A model generated the notes under the pieces. That model had not been told where the DNA came from, did not search any database, and was given only the letters and a program-made list of their open reading frames with translations. The translations under genes and the position numbers were made by a program. 64,000 nt of DNA. Source: Austwickia sp. TVS 96-490-7B. Its GTDB lineage: Bacteria > Actinomycetota > Actinomycetes > Actinomycetales > Dermatophilaceae. Within the stretch, counting starts at the first letter, position 1. The number at the start of each line of letters is the position of its first letter. Below, piece after piece: positions 51,391 to 61,429 of the stretch. The DNA lies in contig NZ_JAHPZL010000003.1 in assembly GCF_019331795.1 (NCBI RefSeq), forward strand, positions 615,877 to 679,876, written 5' to 3'.

Positions 51391-52238
51391 GTGTGGGTCT
51401 CCTTCGCGGCGACGCCGACCGCTCCGTGCGTGCGTAGCTCTGTTTGCGCGGTGGGGTCGGCGGCTCGGTATTCGTGTCGGAATCCCGGATGGTACAGGTG
51501 GCTGCGCGCAGTGATCGGCCCTTCGGCGAGGGCGGGGCCGATCATGACGATGGTGTGTTTCCACAGTTTGTGCTCACGCATGGTCGACGACAGCTCACTC
51601 AGTGGACATCGCAGGATTAGTTCGTCCTCCCAGGTCACCCGGTATCCCACGATGCACGGTGTGTCAGGTGGGTAGCCTCCGGCGAGGAGTTCCTCTTGGA
51701 GGACTTTGTTGCGGGCGGCTGACAGGTAGAGCGCCATGGTGGTGCCATGGCGCGCGAATTCACGGACTCGTTCTCGGGGCGGCATGGGGGTGCGGCCCCC
51801 TTCGAGTCGGGTGAGGACGAACGATTGGGAGACTTCTGGCACGGTGATCTCGACGTCCGTGACGGCGGCGGTCGCGGAGAAGGCGGAGATCCCGGGGATG
51901 GTCTCGTGGTCTAGGCCGAGCGCGTCGCACTGGTCACGTTGTTCGGCGGTGGCGCCGTAAATGGAGGGGTCACCGGTGTGGACGCGGGCGACGAGGAGGC
52001 CTTCGTCGCGGGCGCGGATCAGCAGGGGTTCGAGGTCTTCAAGGCTGGCGGTGGCGGAGTCGATGACCAGGGCGTCGTCGCGGGCCTCTGCAATGATCCC
52101 GGGATGGACCAGGGAGGACGCCCAGATGACGATGTCGGCGTGCGCGATGGTGGCTGCGCCACGGACGGTGATGAGGTCGGCGGCTCCTGGACCAGCGCCG
52201 ACGAAGACGACTTTGCCGCGACGGGCCGGGGTGGTCAT
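51387..52238 (-). CDS. cobM: Precorrin-4 C11-methyltransferase (CobM/CbiF)
   Basis: 283 residues: VVFVGAGPGAADLITVRGA (SAM-binding), IWASSLVHP, VARVHTGDPSIYGATAEQ and ETIPGISAFSATAAV. It methylates C11 of (cobalt-)precorrin-4. Flanked by 4-bp overlaps with cobL and cobI. The C-terminal 35 residues are a poorly conserved extension. Confidence 0.94.
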   Translation of the reverse strand: MTTPARRGKVVFVGAGPGAADLITVRGAATIAHADIVIWASSLVHPGIIAEARDDALVIDSATASLEDLEPLLIRARDEGLLVARVHTGDPSIYGATAEQRDQCDALGLDHETIPGISAFSATAAVTDVEITVPEVSQSFVLTRLEGGRTPMPPRERVREFARHGTTMALYLSAARNKVLQEELLAGGYPPDTPCIVGYRVTWEDELILRCPLSELSSTMREHKLWKHTIVMIGPALAEGPITARSHLYHPGFRHEYRAADPTAQTELRTHGAVGVAAKETHT

Positions 52239-53047
52239 AGTCGGCCTCCGACGTGGGTGCGTTCCGGTGGGGACAGGATGGTGGAGAAGTAGGGCAGCGT
52301 CGTTTCCTCGTCGAGCTGGGGTACGGCGACGATCCGCTGGTCGGGGAGGGAAATGTCGGTGCCCACCACAGCGTGGTCGGCTCGGCCGTGCTCACGGAGC
52401 TGGGCGGTGACATCAGGGAGGTGGCGGCCCGCTTTGTAGACCACGACGGTGTCAGCGACGTCCAGGGCAGCGCGGAGCGTGTCGTGCCCTGCGGTGTAGG
52501 GCACGAGGGTGAGGACTTCGGTGCCCTCGACCAGTGGGGTGCGGCTGGCTGCGGCGAGCGCCTGCATCGCGGTGATTCCGGGGATGACGTGGACGTTGAC
52601 GTCGGGGAGGGTCGTGGTGACATGCGCGGCGAGGTAGGAGAACGTGGAGTAGACGCTGGGGTCGCCGACGGTGGCGAAGACGACTGTGGCAGCTCCGGCG
52701 GCGTAGGCCTCGACAGCTGCGGCAGCGGAGACCTGCCAGGCTTCGCGGCGCCGGTCGGTGACGCCCCGGCGGTCCGCCATGCTGAACGGCACCCGTCGTA
52801 AGGCTGCTGCGGCGTCGGGGCATACGGCGCGGACGATGGTTTCGGCGCGCCCAGGTCCGCTGCCCGAGGCTTCGGTGGCGGGGACCAGGATGACGTCGGC
52901 GTCTCGGAGTTCACGGACCGCGGCGAGGGTCACCAGGTCGGGGTTGCCGGGGCCGACGCCAACGCCGACGAGTCGCCGTACGGCGGGGGTGTCCGGCAGA
53001 GGATGCTGCGGGTCGTCGGCACCCGATGGTGGGGTGCGCTGGGCCAC
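52235..53047 (-). CDS. cobI: Precorrin-2 C20-methyltransferase (CobI/CbiL)
   Basis: 270 residues from the GTG at 53047, chosen because AAGGAGGAG lies 5-7 bases before it; an upstream ATG at 53101 would leave this site inside the gene. Motifs: LVGVGVGPGNPDLVTLAA, VVFATVGDPSVYSTFSYLA, HVIPGITAMQALAA and VVYKAGRHL. Methylates C20 of (cobalt-)precorrin-2. A 93-bp gap separates it from cobQ, the largest gap inside the operon. Confidence 0.93.
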   Translation of the reverse strand: MAQRTPPSGADDPQHPLPDTPAVRRLVGVGVGPGNPDLVTLAAVRELRDADVILVPATEASGSGPGRAETIVRAVCPDAAAALRRVPFSMADRRGVTDRRREAWQVSAAAAVEAYAAGAATVVFATVGDPSVYSTFSYLAAHVTTTLPDVNVHVIPGITAMQALAAASRTPLVEGTEVLTLVPYTAGHDTLRAALDVADTVVVYKAGRHLPDVTAQLREHGRADHAVVGTDISLPDQRIVAVPQLDEETTLPYFSTILSPPERTHVGGRL

Positions 53048-53140
53048 GTCTCCTCCTTGGTCGGACCTGTCGGGCTGCATCGCAGGCGTGCCCATCCTCA
53101 CATGGTTGAACCGACAGCTCGTGGGTCGAAGGTCCTCGGC

Positions 53141-54646
53141 TCAGCGGGTGCGGGCTTGTTGGGCCAGGTCATAGAGCGCAGCTAGGTCGAGGTGTTCTTC
53201 GACGGCGTCCGCGAGGTCGTCGATCATCGTCTCGCGGCGCTGGGTAAAGCCGGGGGTGTCTGGGTGGGGCTGCCAGGTGCTGCCCACGCTCTGGGCAATC
53301 TCGGTCAGCCAGGCACGGCGGAAACTGTCGTTTTCTAACGCGCCGTGCCACAGCGTGCCCCAGACCGGTCCTCGGTGGTATCCGTCGAGGAAAGGTTCCA
53401 CGTCGGTTTCGGTGCCTTCGAGGGGTTCACAGACACCGTGATGGATTTCGTAGCCGACGACGTGGTGCCCCCTCCAGGTGCCGCGGGGTCGTCCGAGGTG
53501 TTTGTCCGCGCCGAAGACGACATGCACCGGCAGCAAACCCAAACCGGGCACCCCGCCGGAGTCGGCCCGGTGGCCGCTGCTGCTCTCCACACCGTTTTCG
53601 TCATCGATGTGCACCGCGAGCATCTGGTAGCCCCCGCAGATCCCCAGGGTTGGTCGTCCCGCTGCGACCCGGCTGATCACCGCGTCAGCTAAGCCGGTAC
53701 GACGTAACCAGTCCAGGTCAGCGATGGTGGATCGAGAGCCTGGCAGCACCACCAGGTCGGCATCGCGGACTCGTCCCGGGTCCCGGGTGACGACGACATC
53801 TACCCCAGCTTCGTGCGCCAACGCGTCCACGTCGGTGGCATTGGAGGTGCGTGGGAACGCGACGACAGCGACCCGCAGCACCGCGTCCGCGTCGACCTCG
53901 TCATCGGTGCGGTGGGCTCGCCACGCCCCTAAATCCAAGGCGTCTTCCCCGTCGAGCCATACTCCGTCCAGCCACGGGAGCACGCCGTACGAACGCATCC
54001 CGGTCCGGCGGGTGATCTCCTCCAAGCCGGGTCGGAGCACATCGACGTCGCCGCGAAATTTGTTGACGACATACCCGGCAAGGAGCGCCCGATCGGCGTC
54101 ATCCAGGATCGCCCAATGGCCGTACAGCGAAGCCAGCAGTCCGCCACGGTCGATGTCACCGACGAGGACCACCGGCAGCCCACAGTGGGTGGCCAACCCG
54201 AGGTTGGTGTAGTCCCCGGCGCGCAGGTTAATTTCCGCTGGCGAGCCAGCTCCTTCACAGACCACCAGGTCGTGGGTGGCAGCAAGCTCGTCGTATGCCG
54301 CCCACGCAGCTTCAGCAAGGTGACGCCGCCCGGTGGCGTACTCTCCCGCTTCCAACCGCCCGGCCGGTTGGCCTCGCAGCACCACGAAGGAACGACGGTC
54401 GGTGCCGGGTTTGAGGAGGACCGGATTCATCGCCGAGGTGGGTTCGACGCGGGCGGCCAACGCTTGCAGGTATTGCGCCCGGCCGATCTCGGATCCGTCG
54501 GCGCACACCATCGAGTTGTTCGACATGTTTTGCGCTTTGAAAGGCACAACGTCGATGCCACGGCGTGCCCAGGCGCGACAAAGGCCAGTAACGACCAACG
54601 ATTTGCCGGCGTCCGAGGTAGTCCCGGCGATCAACACCCCAGCCAT
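53141..54646 (-). CDS. cobQ: Cobyric acid synthase (CobQ/CbiP)
   Basis: 501 residues: dethiobiotin-synthetase-like N-terminus GTTSDAGKSLVVTGLCRAW, PFKAQNMSNNSMV, EGAGSPAEINL and DIDRGGLLASLYG; C-terminal glutamine amidotransferase with nucleophile Cys in GICGGYQML and EIHHG. Amidates four side chains (b, d, e, g) of adenosylcobyrinate diamide. It starts 3 bp after cobD. Confidence 0.94.
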   Translation of the reverse strand: MAGVLIAGTTSDAGKSLVVTGLCRAWARRGIDVVPFKAQNMSNNSMVCADGSEIGRAQYLQALAARVEPTSAMNPVLLKPGTDRRSFVVLRGQPAGRLEAGEYATGRRHLAEAAWAAYDELAATHDLVVCEGAGSPAEINLRAGDYTNLGLATHCGLPVVLVGDIDRGGLLASLYGHWAILDDADRALLAGYVVNKFRGDVDVLRPGLEEITRRTGMRSYGVLPWLDGVWLDGEDALDLGAWRAHRTDDEVDADAVLRVAVVAFPRTSNATDVDALAHEAGVDVVVTRDPGRVRDADLVVLPGSRSTIADLDWLRRTGLADAVISRVAAGRPTLGICGGYQMLAVHIDDENGVESSSGHRADSGGVPGLGLLPVHVVFGADKHLGRPRGTWRGHHVVGYEIHHGVCEPLEGTETDVEPFLDGYHRGPVWGTLWHGALENDSFRRAWLTEIAQSVGSTWQPHPDTPGFTQRRETMIDDLADAVEEHLDLAALYDLAQQARTR

Positions 54647-54649
54647 CGC

Positions 54650-55669
54650 TCACTCCCCCACAGGGCGTAATGGCTGCTGGTCATCTCCCGGCCTCTGCTG
54701 GGCGGCTTCGATGATCAGCGCGCCTGCCGCGGCGACAGCCCCCGCCCACGACACCACCGTCACCAGTCGGGAAGCGACCCTGACCTGATCGGCTCCTGGT
54801 CGCCTTCCACGGCCGAGGAATGGCCGGTCCTCCACCCGGGAGGCGTAGACATTGCGGCCGCCGAGACGCACCCCCAATGCTCCTGCCCAGGCCGCTTCAC
54901 ACCAGCCGCCGTTCGGGCTGGGGTGGGCAGAATGATCCCGCAGCATGGTCCGGCCAGCGCGGCGACCATCGGCGCCGACCAGCGGGGCACCCAGACAAGC
55001 CAGCAGCCCAGTGATCCGCGCCGGGAAAAACGCCATCGCATCGTCCGCGACAGCTGACGCCGTCCCGAATCGGGCATACCGCCGCGAGCGGTGACCGACC
55101 ATCGCGTCCAAGGTGTTGACCGCGCGGTGCGCGACCAAGCCGGGGACCCCCGCGAGCGCGCCCCACCACAGGGGGCTCAGTACGGCGTCGTTGGTGTTTT
55201 CGGCGAGGGATTCGACGGTAGCTCGGGCTAATTCGGGGACGTTGAGCTGATCGGGGTCGCGTCCGCACAGGTGGGGCAATCGGTCACGGGCCGCAGCTAA
55301 GCCGGTGGGCGCGGTCGCTGGGTCGGTGGCTTCATCTAGGGCGGTGGCCATGGCTCGGCCTTCAGCGGCAAGAGTGGCAGCTCCCACGACCGCCCAGGTG
55401 GTGGCGGCGGTGGCGAGCACGTGGGTCACGGCGTGGCGTCGGCTCCATCGTTCGACCGCCACGGCGGCCAGGGTGAGTGGCGCGGTGGCAGCGATGAGGT
55501 GGACCGTTCCGGCGCGACGGCTGTCGCCGTACGTGCGCTGTTCAAGACGAGCAGCGGCGGCGCCGAATGCAGCGACAGGATGCCCTCGGCGGGGGTCAGC
55601 CACCCGGGCGTCGACGGCCATTCCAAGCAGGAGTCCCGCTGCACGCGAGACGAGATACGAGCGGGACAC
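54650..55669 (-). CDS. cobD: Adenosylcobinamide-phosphate synthase (CobD/CbiB), membrane protein
   Basis: 339 residues. Family signatures: HPVAAFGA near the N-terminus, ARATVESLAENTNDAVLSPLWWG, VNTLDAMVGHRSRRYARFG, ADDAMAFFPARITG and SPNGGWCEAAWAGAL. Several hydrophobic helices are spread through the protein. It attaches the aminopropanol-type arm to adenosylcobyrate. First gene of the leftward cobDQIML-GJ-X operon; no riboswitch was seen before it. Confidence 0.93.
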   Translation of the reverse strand: MSRSYLVSRAAGLLLGMAVDARVADPRRGHPVAAFGAAAARLEQRTYGDSRRAGTVHLIAATAPLTLAAVAVERWSRRHAVTHVLATAATTWAVVGAATLAAEGRAMATALDEATDPATAPTGLAAARDRLPHLCGRDPDQLNVPELARATVESLAENTNDAVLSPLWWGALAGVPGLVAHRAVNTLDAMVGHRSRRYARFGTASAVADDAMAFFPARITGLLACLGAPLVGADGRRAGRTMLRDHSAHPSPNGGWCEAAWAGALGVRLGGRNVYASRVEDRPFLGRGRRPGADQVRVASRLVTVVSWAGAVAAAGALIIEAAQQRPGDDQQPLRPVGE

Positions 55670-55788
55670 GGTCGAGACGCTAGCAGAGCGTGTGCTGTCG
55701 GCGATCGGCTCAGCTGGTCGGGCTCTGGGCCGATCCCTCCGAGTGTCGTCCGTTTTCTTGTCGGTTTTCTCGTCGTGGTGAGGTCGGT

Positions 55789-56208
55789 ATGTCCGCTTCG
55801 GTGTCTCCGTCGTCCGAGGGGCAGGTCCCTCGCCGGGATCGGTGTCATGTCGATCCGTCCGGTCAGGTGTTGACTGATTCGGATCTGGCGATGTTGGCGC
55901 GCGCGTTGGGCCGGGTGGTGATTTGGCCCTCGCTGCGGGAGGCGGCGCCGTCGCAGGCCCGTCATGTCGCCGCGATCCGGACCCGAGTTTTCGGAGGCCG
56001 TGCCGGTGGCGACATGATCACCGCGATGCGGGAGTACGACGCCCGATACCGTTCCCAGCACGGCGTGGACGCGTTGGGGGCGGAATTCATTGCGGCGTGC
56101 GGGTTGACCTCAGCGTTGGCGGCAGCCAAGGATCGTCGTCGAGGTGCACCGGCGACCACGTCTGTTGACGTGGGCGGGGATGTGCTGCGGATGTGGTTGG
56201 GCGGTTGA
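55789..56208 (+). CDS. Conserved-looking protein of unknown function
   Basis: 139 residues from ATG 55789, with GAGGT six bases upstream. The sequence (MSASVSPSSEGQV, DSDLAMLARALGRVVIWPSLREAAPSQARHV split over helices, MITAMREYDARYRSQHG) suggests a mostly helical soluble protein. No family recognised. It is divergent from cobD. Confidence 0.55.
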   Translation: MSASVSPSSEGQVPRRDRCHVDPSGQVLTDSDLAMLARALGRVVIWPSLREAAPSQARHVAAIRTRVFGGRAGGDMITAMREYDARYRSQHGVDALGAEFIAACGLTSALAAAKDRRRGAPATTSVDVGGDVLRMWLGG

Positions 56209-56432
56209 ACAGTGCTCAGCCACTGAGGCTGCTGCGACCGATTGGTGCGTGAGCGTCCAGATCGACGTTGTATCCAAGCAGGTCAGGACGGGGACAACAG
56301 CTCTGGACGTGCTTTCGTCCGATGTGTCACTCTTCAGGGACCCCCTGATCCAGGTCCAGGGATCGACCGTACCCTCCTGCACTAGTTGTGCGGACCCTCC
56401 CCGCGACGTTTCCGAGCCGAGGTGAGCACCAC
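56209..56432. other. Spacer, nothing recognised
   Basis: 224 bp between two small plus-strand genes. No hairpin, repeat or convincing frame was seen. Confidence 0.4.
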
Positions 56433-56618
56433 ATGATGATCGAAGAAGGTCTGACACCCATCGATGAGGCCGAGCGACTCCGTCTCCAGGCAAGGGTTGA
56501 CTCGCTGCGGCAGGCTGAGCGGCGGCACGCTGCCCGGCATGCTGCGGTCGCTGCGCAAAACCAGGCGGCGCTGCGTGCTGTCGGCCGCTTTGCGGGCAAG
56601 AAACCCACCCCGGTCTGA
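56433..56618 (+). CDS. Small helical protein, unknown
   Basis: 61 residues; two consecutive ATG codons at 56433 and 56436 with GAGGTGAG upstream. It is charged and helical (TPIDEAERLRLQARVDSLRQ, AERRHAARHAAVAAQNQAAL), likely forming one long amphipathic helix. No homology recognised. Confidence 0.5.
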   Translation: MMIEEGLTPIDEAERLRLQARVDSLRQAERRHAARHAAVAAQNQAALRAVGRFAGKKPTPV

Positions 56619-56796
56619 GTGCTGTGGGTGTGGGCCTCGGGGGCGAATCGTCTCCCGAGGCGTGCGGGTGTCCCCAACGCTCCGTGGTGACATGACGGCG
56701 ATTCGTGCTGCCATGGCGTGTGCCAGACCGTGGCGCGGCACGCCGGAAAGGGATCCTGTGTGACCTCACCGCAGTGTTCCTGTCAGGATCGACGTC

Positions 56797-58119
56797 GTGT
56801 CGCCCCCATCCCGTGCTGAAGCTGCCCCTCCCTCCCCGTCTCCGCCGCCGTGGCGTCGCGGCCTGCGTGAACGTCTAGCGCTCCCCGATGTGACTGGTCA
56901 TCGCCGGTTCGTGGTGGCCATGGCTGTCGATGCCATCGGCAGCGGCGTATTCATGCCGTTGGCGGTGTTGTATTTCGTCCGAACCACCTCAGTGCCTTTG
57001 CCTGATGTGGGGTTGGCGATGTCGATTGCGGGGGTCACCGCTTTCCCGTGTGTCCCGTTGGTGGGGCACCTGGTGGATCGGATTGGTTCCAAACCCTTGC
57101 TTTTGTTAAGCAATCTGATTCAAGCGGCTGCCTATACGGGATTCACTATGGCCGACACTTTCGTGAGCATCACGGTGGTGTTGACGATGACGGCGTTGGG
57201 TCAGGCCACCTTCTGGGCGTCGTACGCGCCCACCGTGGCAGCGGTATCTGCTCCCGGTGAACGAGAGATTTGGTTCGGTTTCCTCAGTGCCCTGCGCAAT
57301 GTAGGGCTGTCGGTGGGTGGCCTGGTGGCCGGGATCGCAGTGTGGGCCGGGACCACGACAGCTTTCCACGCAACAGTGCTGGTCAACGCAGCATCCTATG
57401 TGGTGGCTTTTGGGTTGTTATGGGGGTTGACAACGCGAACCTATCTAGCTCACGACGACGAAAGTCATGGCGGCTGGGGTGCGATTCTGCGGGACTGGGA
57501 CTACATGTTGCTGGTGCTGGCGAATTTCAGTTATTCGCTGGCTGGTCTCGCGTTGACGCTGGCGATCCCGGTGTATGTCGCTGAAATCTTGCGCCTCCCC
57601 GGCTGGGTCGTCGGGGCGTTGTACGTCGTCAACACCGTGATGGTGGGTTTTGGTCAAAGCGCTGTCATTCAGGCCATGACCGGACATCGGCGGTGGCGGA
57701 TCTATCTGCTGGGCCAGGTGTTTTTCACCTGCGGGTATATCGGAATGGCGGTATTGGGCTGGCTGTCTACGACGGTGGCGATCATGGGGATCTTCGTGGC
57801 AGTGGCGATATACACCCTCGGTGAGTTGCTGGGTGCCCCGGTGCTTTCGGCCGTGGCGGTGGAGTCTCGTCCCGCAGCATTGCGGGGACGCTACATGAGC
57901 CTGTACCAGTTGTCCTGGGCGGTCGGCGCGATTGTCGCCCCGGCGGCGTTCACTCGGTTGTTGGGTGCGGGACCGTTGCATGTGTGGTGGGTGCTGATCG
58001 CGGTGTCAGCTGTGGGTGCGGCATTGGCGCCGTTGTTGGCTAAGCGGTTGCCTGTCGCGGCTGGACGAGTCACCAATGCCACGAGTGGCGGAGGGTCTGG
58101 TCCGACCAGCGCGGCCTGA
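56797..58119 (+). CDS. MFS transporter
   Basis: 440 residues, GTG start. Twelve hydrophobic helices. The loop between helices 2 and 3 carries a variant of the MFS signature (PLVGHLVDRIGSKPLLLLSN, related to GxLaDrxGrkxxl). The N-terminus is Pro/Ser-rich and cytoplasmic. The substrate is not predictable; relatives include drug exporters. A strong hairpin ends the transcript. Confidence 0.88.
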   Translation: MSPPSRAEAAPPSPSPPPWRRGLRERLALPDVTGHRRFVVAMAVDAIGSGVFMPLAVLYFVRTTSVPLPDVGLAMSIAGVTAFPCVPLVGHLVDRIGSKPLLLLSNLIQAAAYTGFTMADTFVSITVVLTMTALGQATFWASYAPTVAAVSAPGEREIWFGFLSALRNVGLSVGGLVAGIAVWAGTTTAFHATVLVNAASYVVAFGLLWGLTTRTYLAHDDESHGGWGAILRDWDYMLLVLANFSYSLAGLALTLAIPVYVAEILRLPGWVVGALYVVNTVMVGFGQSAVIQAMTGHRRWRIYLLGQVFFTCGYIGMAVLGWLSTTVAIMGIFVAVAIYTLGELLGAPVLSAVAVESRPAALRGRYMSLYQLSWAVGAIVAPAAFTRLLGAGPLHVWWVLIAVSAVGAALAPLLAKRLPVAAGRVTNATSGGGSGPTSAA

Positions 58120-58133
58120 GATCAGGTACGGCG

Positions 58134-58174
58134 ACGCCGGTGGGGCCTGCTGCAATAGCAGGCCCCACCGGCGT
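58134..58174. terminator. Bidirectional intrinsic terminator between MFS gene and asd
   Basis: Perfect 18-bp inverted repeat (left arm 58134-58151 begins ACGCCGGTGGGG, right arm 58157-58174) with a 5-base loop GCAAT. It lies between the convergent MFS and asd genes and can serve both. Confidence 0.85.
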
Positions 58175-58211
58175 TGTCTGAGGTGAGTGCCTCAGGACAT
58201 GCGGTAGCGGC

Positions 58212-59297
58212 TCAGAGCTGGCCGGTGAGTTCCGCGCAGACCAGTTCGGCGATCTGGGCGGTATTCAGTGCTGCGCCCTTGCGCAGGTTATCGCCGCACA
58301 CAAAGAGTTCAATGGTGTGGGGGAAGTCCAGGGCTTGCCGCATCCGGCCGACGAACGTCGGGTCGCTGCCCACCACATCCGCAGGGGTCGGCCATTCGCT
58401 GTGCTCCGGGTCGTCGAGGACCACGACGCTCGGCGCCTGGACCAGCGCTTCCCGTGCCTCTTCCACCGTGATGGGACGGCTGAACGTCGCATGCACGGCC
58501 AACGAGTGCGTCGTGACCACCGGGACCCGCACACAGGTCGCTGAGACTTTCAGGTCCGGGATACCCAGAATCTTGCGAGATTCGTTGCGGACCTTCAGCT
58601 CTTCACTGCTCCAACCGCCATCCTTGACCGACCCCGCCCAGGGGACGACGTTCATGGCCAGTGGCGCCGGGAAGGGCGATTCCAAACCGAGTTTGCTGTC
58701 GATAAGTCGACGGACGTCACCGGTACGGCTACCGACCTGTTCGCCAGCGACCGTGTCGATTTCGGCGTACAGCCGGTCCACCCCAGGCTGGCCCGCACCG
58801 GAAGCAGCCTGATACGAGGCAACGACCAATTCGGTGAGTTCCCACCCGGCGTGCAGGGCACCCAGGGCGTCCATCATCGTCAAGGTGGTGCAGTTCGGGT
58901 TGGCGATGATGCCCTTGGGGCGGTTCTTCACCTGCGCCGGGTTGACTTCCGGGACCACCAAGGGGACATCAGGGTCCATGCGGAAGGCCCCTGAGTTGTC
59001 GACGACCACTGCGCCCCGGGCAGCCGCGACCGGCGCCCATTGCGCGGACACATCATCCGGTACGTCGAACATGGCCACGTCGACCCCGTCAAAGACTTCC
59101 GGGGTCAACGCTTCGACCACGACATCTTCACCGCGGACCTGGAGCACCTTGCCCGCAGAACGGGCCGAAGCCACCAATTTGATCTGGCCCCACACGTCCT
59201 GGCGGCTGGACAGGATCGACAGCATCACGCTGCCGACGGCACCGGTCGCTCCGACGACTGCCAGGGTCGGTTTCCCGGTTTCGTTCATGCTGCTCAT
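58212..59297 (-). CDS. asd: Aspartate-semialdehyde dehydrogenase
   Basis: 361 residues. NADP-binding [13 protein letters not shown] at the N-terminus; active-site Cys in [12 protein letters not shown]; substrate Arg region [11 protein letters not shown]; His in [13 protein letters not shown]. It reduces aspartyl phosphate to the semialdehyde for lysine, threonine, methionine and diaminopimelate. Its ATG overlaps the ask stop by 4 bp, forming the classical ask-asd operon. Confidence 0.95.
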   Translation of the reverse strand: MSSMNETGKPTLAVVGATGAVGSVMLSILSSRQDVWGQIKLVASARSAGKVLQVRGEDVVVEALTPEVFDGVDVAMFDVPDDVSAQWAPVAAARGAVVVDNSGAFRMDPDVPLVVPEVNPAQVKNRPKGIIANPNCTTLTMMDALGALHAGWELTELVVASYQAASGAGQPGVDRLYAEIDTVAGEQVGSRTGDVRRLIDSKLGLESPFPAPLAMNVVPWAGSVKDGGWSSEELKVRNESRKILGIPDLKVSATCVRVPVVTTHSLAVHATFSRPITVEEAREALVQAPSVVVLDDPEHSEWPTPADVVGSDPTFVGRMRQALDFPHTIELFVCGDNLRKGAALNTAQIAELVCAELTGQL

Positions 59298-60616
59298 CGT
59301 CCGGTCCCTCCGTAAACGACGGCCTCACCCTCGCTGGAGTCCAGGCCGAATGCAGTGTGCACCGCACGCACTGCGTCATCCAGCTGGTCGTCGCTGGTGA
59401 CCACAGAGATGCGGATCTCCGAGGTGGAAATCATCTCGATGTTGATGTCGGCGTCGGAGAGCGCCTGGAACAGTTTGGCCGAAACTCCCGGGTTGGTCCG
59501 CATCCCGGCTCCGACCAGGGACAACTTGCCGACGTGGTCATCGAACTGCAGCGAGACGAAACCGAGCGTGTCCCGGGCCTTGTCCAGAGCCTTGACGACC
59601 CGGTCGCCCTCGTTGCGGGGCAGGGTGAAGGAAATGTCAGTGCAGCCAGTCTCCACCGAGGAGACGTTCTGCACGATCATGTCGACATTGGCCTCAGCCT
59701 CAGCCACCGTCGCAAAGATCTTTGCGGCGTAACCAGGACGGTCAGGCACGCCTACGACCGTGATCTTCGCCTCGCTTCGGTCGTGCGCCACGCCGGAGAT
59801 GATGGGTGCCTCCACGGTCACTCCTTCTTCGCTGTCCTGATGGAGCTGACAATTCGTTGTCCCGAGATCACCCGCAGCAGCAGGCTGGTCGGTGATGATC
59901 GTGCCTTCTTTGGCAGAGAAGGACGACCGGACGTGGATCGGGATCTGATAGCGCCGCGCGTATTCCACGCAACGCAGATGCAGGATTTTGGCGCCGTTCG
60001 CTGCCAGTTCCAGCATCTCCTCAGTGGAGATCCGAGAAATATGCCGGGCGGCGGGCACGATCCGCGGGTCGGCGGTAAACACCCCGTCGACGTCGGTGTA
60101 GATCTCACAGACATCTGCGGACATCGCGGCAGCCAAGGCCACCGCGGTGGTGTCCGAACCGCCACGACCCAACGTCGTGATGTTTTTCGTGGTCTGGCTG
60201 ACCCCTTGGAAACCAGCGACGATAGCGATATGGCCTTCAGCCAGCGCCTTCGTGATCCGCCCGGGGGTGATGTCAATGATCCGAGCTTTGCCATGAGCTT
60301 CATCAGTGATCACCCCGGCTTGGCTGCCGGTAAAGGACAACGCCGAATATCCCAGGTTGGCGATGGCCATCGCCAACACCGCCATTGAGATGCGTTCACC
60401 AGCGGTGAGCAACATGTCGAGCTCTCGGGCTGGGGGCAGCGGGGTCACCTGTTGGGCGAGGTCCATCAGGTCGTCGGTCGTGTCACCCATAGCGGACACG
60501 ACGACCACGACGTCATGACCAGCTTTTTTAGTCTCCACGATCCGTCGGGCGACACGCTTGACACTTTCGGCATCGGCGACGGACGAGCCGCCGTACTTCT
60601 GGACGACCAGACTCAC
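59294..60616 (-). CDS. lysC: Aspartate kinase
   Basis: 440 residues. [17 protein letters not shown] is the ATP/aspartate-binding start; [16 protein letters not shown] follows; two ACT domains occupy about residues 265-425 ([48 protein letters not shown]), binding lysine and/or threonine for feedback control. In actinobacteria an internal start often gives a separate regulatory beta subunit. First gene of the ask-asd operon. Confidence 0.95.
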   Translation of the reverse strand: MSLVVQKYGGSSVADAESVKRVARRIVETKKAGHDVVVVVSAMGDTTDDLMDLAQQVTPLPPARELDMLLTAGERISMAVLAMAIANLGYSALSFTGSQAGVITDEAHGKARIIDITPGRITKALAEGHIAIVAGFQGVSQTTKNITTLGRGGSDTTAVALAAAMSADVCEIYTDVDGVFTADPRIVPAARHISRISTEEMLELAANGAKILHLRCVEYARRYQIPIHVRSSFSAKEGTIITDQPAAAGDLGTTNCQLHQDSEEGVTVEAPIISGVAHDRSEAKITVVGVPDRPGYAAKIFATVAEAEANVDMIVQNVSSVETGCTDISFTLPRNEGDRVVKALDKARDTLGFVSLQFDDHVGKLSLVGAGMRTNPGVSAKLFQALSDADINIEMISTSEIRISVVTSDDQLDDAVRAVHTAFGLDSSEGEAVVYGGTGR

Positions 60617-60790
60617 GTTTTCCTCGCAGACTGCAGGCAGAGGGACCGTTGACGAAAGTGGAGTTTATTCGGTGAGGCAGAAGGCACCCCGAGCGGCCCG
60701 CCCCACGAGACGACATCGTGATGTCACCTTCACCAGACAAAGTTCCGCTTGTCACAGCTGCTGGTACGACGTCGCCAGCGGTGACAGTCG

Positions 60791-61429
60791 TCACCGATGC
60801 AAAGCGTCGAACTCGGCTTCGGAGACGGCCTCTTCGTCAGCGTCCAACCGGATATGCCCGATGATCGACTGCAGAGCACGCAACGCACCAGCGGCCCGCG
60901 AACCCCAGTCGGACAGATAGCTGAACTGCCACCACCACAGGGCTTCGCTGATCCGCCCCTCGGCGTAATGTCGCAGCCCATGCACCAACGCCGAAGCGAC
61001 CTCTGTCAGCTCTCCTGACAGGGTGGAGCTGGTCAACTCCGGAGTCGTTAACGGGTCGATGACCTCGACGTATTCGTCTAGTCCGGTCAGCAACGCAGCC
61101 AACCCGTCACGGAGTTTTTCGACGTCGAAATCCGAACCCAGGTCTGCTTCAAACTGCTCCGCTGGGACAACGTCGGTGATCGCGCCTAGCCGAGCTCCAG
61201 TGACCAGGATTTGCGACGTGGCCAGCAACAACAACGGAATAGCCTGGTCCGGGGACTCTCCTGCACCCACTGCTCGGAGAACGGCGAGGAACTGGCGCGC
61301 TTCGTGGGCGGTTTCTTCGCCGAGCTGAGCCAGATCGTCATCGACGACCTCCGCGTCGGTGACGTCATCGGTCGGCATCTGAGCCTCAGGCTCGGTGGAA
61401 TCAGGGACACCCGTGCTGATTTCAGCCAT
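60791..61429 (-). CDS. DUF5063-family protein
   Basis: 212 residues from ATG 61429, preceded by AGGAGGT within the recR 3' end; it overlaps recR by 8 bp. Acidic N-terminus, then a helical domain with [60 protein letters not shown] and [17 protein letters not shown]: the DUF5063 pattern, common downstream of recR in actinobacteria. Function unknown; coupling to recR hints at a link with recombination or cell cycle. Confidence 0.8.
   Translation of the reverse strand: MAEISTGVPDSTEPEAQMPTDDVTDAEVVDDDLAQLGEETAHEARQFLAVLRAVGAGESPDQAIPLLLLATSQILVTGARLGAITDVVPAEQFEADLGSDFDVEKLRDGLAALLTGLDEYVEVIDPLTTPELTSSTLSGELTEVASALVHGLRHYAEGRISEALWWWQFSYLSDWGSRAAGALRALQSIIGHIRLDADEEAVSEAEFDALHR

Noticed and set aside
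55670..55788. Second cobalamin riboswitch before cobD
   Set aside because: The spacer lacks the GCCACTG and AGTCAGA boxes that are clear upstream of cbiM.
59357..60388. 343-codon plus-strand frame opposite aspartate kinase
   Set aside because: His/Arg/Asp-rich translation with no domain, fully antisense to lysC.
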